The notes under the pieces are model-generated. The model was not told the DNA's origin. It did not search any database and saw only the letters and a program-made list of their open reading frames with translations. A stretch of 5,350 nucleotides of DNA, from positions 1 to 5,350 of the forward strand of contig JAEVZE010000323.1 in NCBI GenBank assembly GCA_023392395.1, in the 5' to 3' direction. Position 1 is the first letter of the stretch. Every line of letters begins with the position of its first letter. The position numbers and the translations under genes were made by a program. The stretch comes from Bacillota bacterium (GTDB lineage Bacteria; Bacillota; Clostridia; Christensenellales; Aristaeellaceae). Shown here piece after piece: positions 3,819-5,350 of the stretch.

Positions 3819-5350
3819 ATGGCAAAATATCAGGCCAGCGATATACAGATCCTCGAGGGACTCGACGCGGTCCGGATGCGCCCGGGCATGTACATCGGCT
3901 CCACGGGGTCCCGCGGGCTGCACCATTTGATCTGGGAAATTGTGGACAACGCCATCGACGAGGCGATGAACGGCTACGCCACCGAAATCACGGTGACGCT
4001 GAAAAAGGACGACAGCTGCGAAGTGACCGACAACGGCCGCGGCATTCCGGTGGACATCCACCCGCAGTTGGGCGTTTCGGCGGTGGAAGTGGTCTACACC
4101 CAGCTGCACGCGGGCGGTAAATTCGACAACAAAAACTACGCCTACTCCGGCGGCTTGCACGGCGTGGGTGCGTCGGTGGTCAACGCGCTTTCAGAGTGGC
4201 TGGTGGTGGATGTGTTTCAGGACTTCAGCCACTATCAACAGCGCTTCGAGAGCGTGGAGGACAAAAAAGCCGGCAAGATCATCTCCGGGCGGCCGGTAGC
4301 GCCGCTGGCAAAGATCGGAAATACCCGAAAGCGCGGCACCACCGTCCTGTTCAAGCCCGACCCCCGCGTGTTCGAGGAGACTACCTTCAACGGCGACCAG
4401 GTGCGCAGGCGCATCCGGGAGCTGGCGTACCTGAACCAGGGCGTGACCTTCCGCTTCACCGACGAACGGATCAAGGACGCGGAAAAGCGAACCGTGGAGT
4501 TTAAGTACGATGGCGGCATCGCAGACTTCGTGAAGTACCTGAACAATGACAAGAACGGGATCGGCGACGTGATCATCCTCGAGGGCAAGAAGGAAGGCAC
4601 GATGTTGCGCGTCGCGATCCAGTACACCGACTCGTACACGGAAAACATCTTTTCCTTCGTCAACAACATCCCCACCGGCGAGGGCGGTACCCATGAAACC
4701 GGCTTCAAAGCCGCCGTCACCAAGGTGTTCAACGACTACGCGCGGCGGCTGGGCGCTCTGAAGGAAAAGGACAACAACCTTTCCGGCGAGGACTTCCGCG
4801 AGGGCATGACAGCGGTCATCGCCTGCAGCGTACAGAAGCCGCAGTTCGAGGGCCAGACCAAGGGCCGCCTGGGCAACACCGAAGTGCGTCCCATTGTGGA
4901 AGCCATCGTCACCGAACAGCTGGCGCTGTATCTGGAGGACCTGAAACACCAGGAACTGGGTCAGAGGATCATCGAAAAGTCAGTGCAGGCCGCCCGCGTG
5001 CGGGAGGCCGCGAGAAAAGCCCGCGACGTGGCTCGCCAGAAAAACCAGCTGGAGGCCGCGCCGCTGGTGGGCAAGCTGTCCAGCTGCACCGGCCGCGACG
5101 CATCGAAAAACGAACTGTTCATCGTCGAGGGCGATTCCGCAGGCGGCAGCGCCAAGCAGGGCCGCGACCGGCGTTTTCAGGCGATCCTGCCGCTGCGCGG
5201 TAAACCCCTGAACGTGGAAAAAAAGCGCATCGATCAGGTGCTGGCGAATGAAGAATTCCGCTCGGTGATCACCGCGCTGGGCACCGGCATCGGCGAGGAT
5301 CTTGACCTCAAGACCCTCAAGTACAACCGCGTCATCATCCTTTCGGACGC
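3819..5350 (+). CDS. gyrB/parE: Type IIA DNA topoisomerase ATPase subunit, GyrB or ParE (3' end outside window)
   Basis: The first 510 residues of a protein usually about 640 long. It is the ATPase and TOPRIM subunit that works with GyrA or ParC to pass one DNA duplex through another. The GHKL ATPase site is visible: WEIVDNAIDEA (catalytic Glu40, Mg-binding Asn44), TDNGRGIP (Asp71), the ATP-lid SGGLHGVGAS (110-119), and transducer Gln346 and Lys348 in QTKGRLGN. TOPRIM begins with IVEGDSAGG (Glu437), then PLRGK; the metal-binding DxD motif is reached only at Asp510. ATG 3819 has GGGAGG 6 nt upstream; ATG 3813 is too close to it. GyrB-like features include LNVEKKRIDQVLANEE and ALGTGIGED. The NYAYSGGLHGVGAS lid, the VIILSD ending, and the absence of dnaA/recF neighbours make a clostridial ParE-type paralogue plausible. 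It is divergent from the pentapeptide gene, sharing a promoter region. The partner gene (gyrA or parC) would be expected just downstream. Confidence 0.95.
   Translation, partial: MAKYQASDIQILEGLDAVRMRPGMYIGSTGSRGLHHLIWEIVDNAIDEAMNGYATEITVTLKKDDSCEVTDNGRGIPVDIHPQLGVSAVEVVYTQLHAGGKFDNKNYAYSGGLHGVGASVVNALSEWLVVDVFQDFSHYQQRFESVEDKKAGKIISGRPVAPLAKIGNTRKRGTTVLFKPDPRVFEETTFNGDQVRRRIRELAYLNQGVTFRFTDERIKDAEKRTVEFKYDGGIADFVKYLNNDKNGIGDVIILEGKKEGTMLRVAIQYTDSYTENIFSFVNNIPTGEGGTHETGFKAAVTKVFNDYARRLGALKEKDNNLSGEDFREGMTAVIACSVQKPQFEGQTKGRLGNTEVRPIVEAIVTEQLALYLEDLKHQELGQRIIEKSVQAARVREAARKARDVARQKNQLEAAPLVGKLSSCTGRDASKNELFIVEGDSAGGSAKQGRDRRFQAILPLRGKPLNVEKKRIDQVLANEEFRSVITALGTGIGEDLDLKTLKYNRVIILSD

Noticed and set aside
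2401..3930. Very long (509-codon) plus-strand open frame
   Set aside because: It is antisense to the start of the YkvI-family gene and the whole pentapeptide gene, and overlaps the gyrB/parE start. Its product is Arg/Pro-rich and family-less, it has no ribosome binding site, and its length is explained by GC-rich codon bias and the regular repeats of the real gene.
4191..4949. 252-codon minus-strand frame inside gyrB/parE
   Set aside because: Antisense shadow of a strongly conserved coding region; no ribosome binding site or recognisable domain.
1..5350. CRISPR arrays, insertion sequences, tRNA genes, phage genes
   Set aside because: No regularly spaced direct repeats, transposase motifs, tRNA cloverleaf or phage-like proteins were seen. 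The only direct repeats of note are the short internal ones of the pentapeptide gene and one decamer.

Overview
The window looks like a housekeeping stretch from a GC-rich member of the Bacillota, most likely an uncultured Clostridia-type bacterium. The reasons are the rplM-rpsI operon order with strong AGGAGG-type ribosome binding sites, a YkvI-family membrane protein (typical of Bacilli and Clostridia), and a GyrB/ParE-type topoisomerase subunit whose ATP-lid region has the NYAYSGGLHGVGAS form that I associate with clostridial second-copy topoisomerases. This placement is inference from protein style; no 16S or other direct marker is present.

Layout, left to right. Bases 1-44 hold no gene I can support. 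A minus-strand intrinsic terminator (about 40-75) closes the rplM-rpsI operon, which reads right to left: rpsI (95-487) preceded by rplM (504-935, GTG start), with a sigma-A-type promoter at 1042-1071 and a leader of about 100 nt. Next, also on the minus strand, is a two-gene unit: a YkvI-family polytopic membrane protein (1756-2745) followed by a small single-pass membrane protein of unknown function (1159-1737). Upstream of this unit is a 273-nt gap (2746-3018) unusually rich in inverted repeats. Then comes a minus-strand pentapeptide-repeat protein (3019-3660), divergently transcribed from a type IIA topoisomerase B subunit gene (gyrB/parE, 3819 to beyond the window end, plus strand).

Most of the content is ordinary. 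The most interesting locus is 3019-5350. A Qnr/MfpA-like pentapeptide-repeat protein, a family that includes known DNA-gyrase and topoisomerase IV binders, lies back-to-back with a topoisomerase subunit gene. The intergenic region contains two divergent promoters that appear to use the same palindromic -35 hexamer (TTGCAA, 3760-3765). This suggests, but does not prove, a co-regulated topoisomerase-modulator pair. Second in interest is the structured region in front of the YkvI unit.
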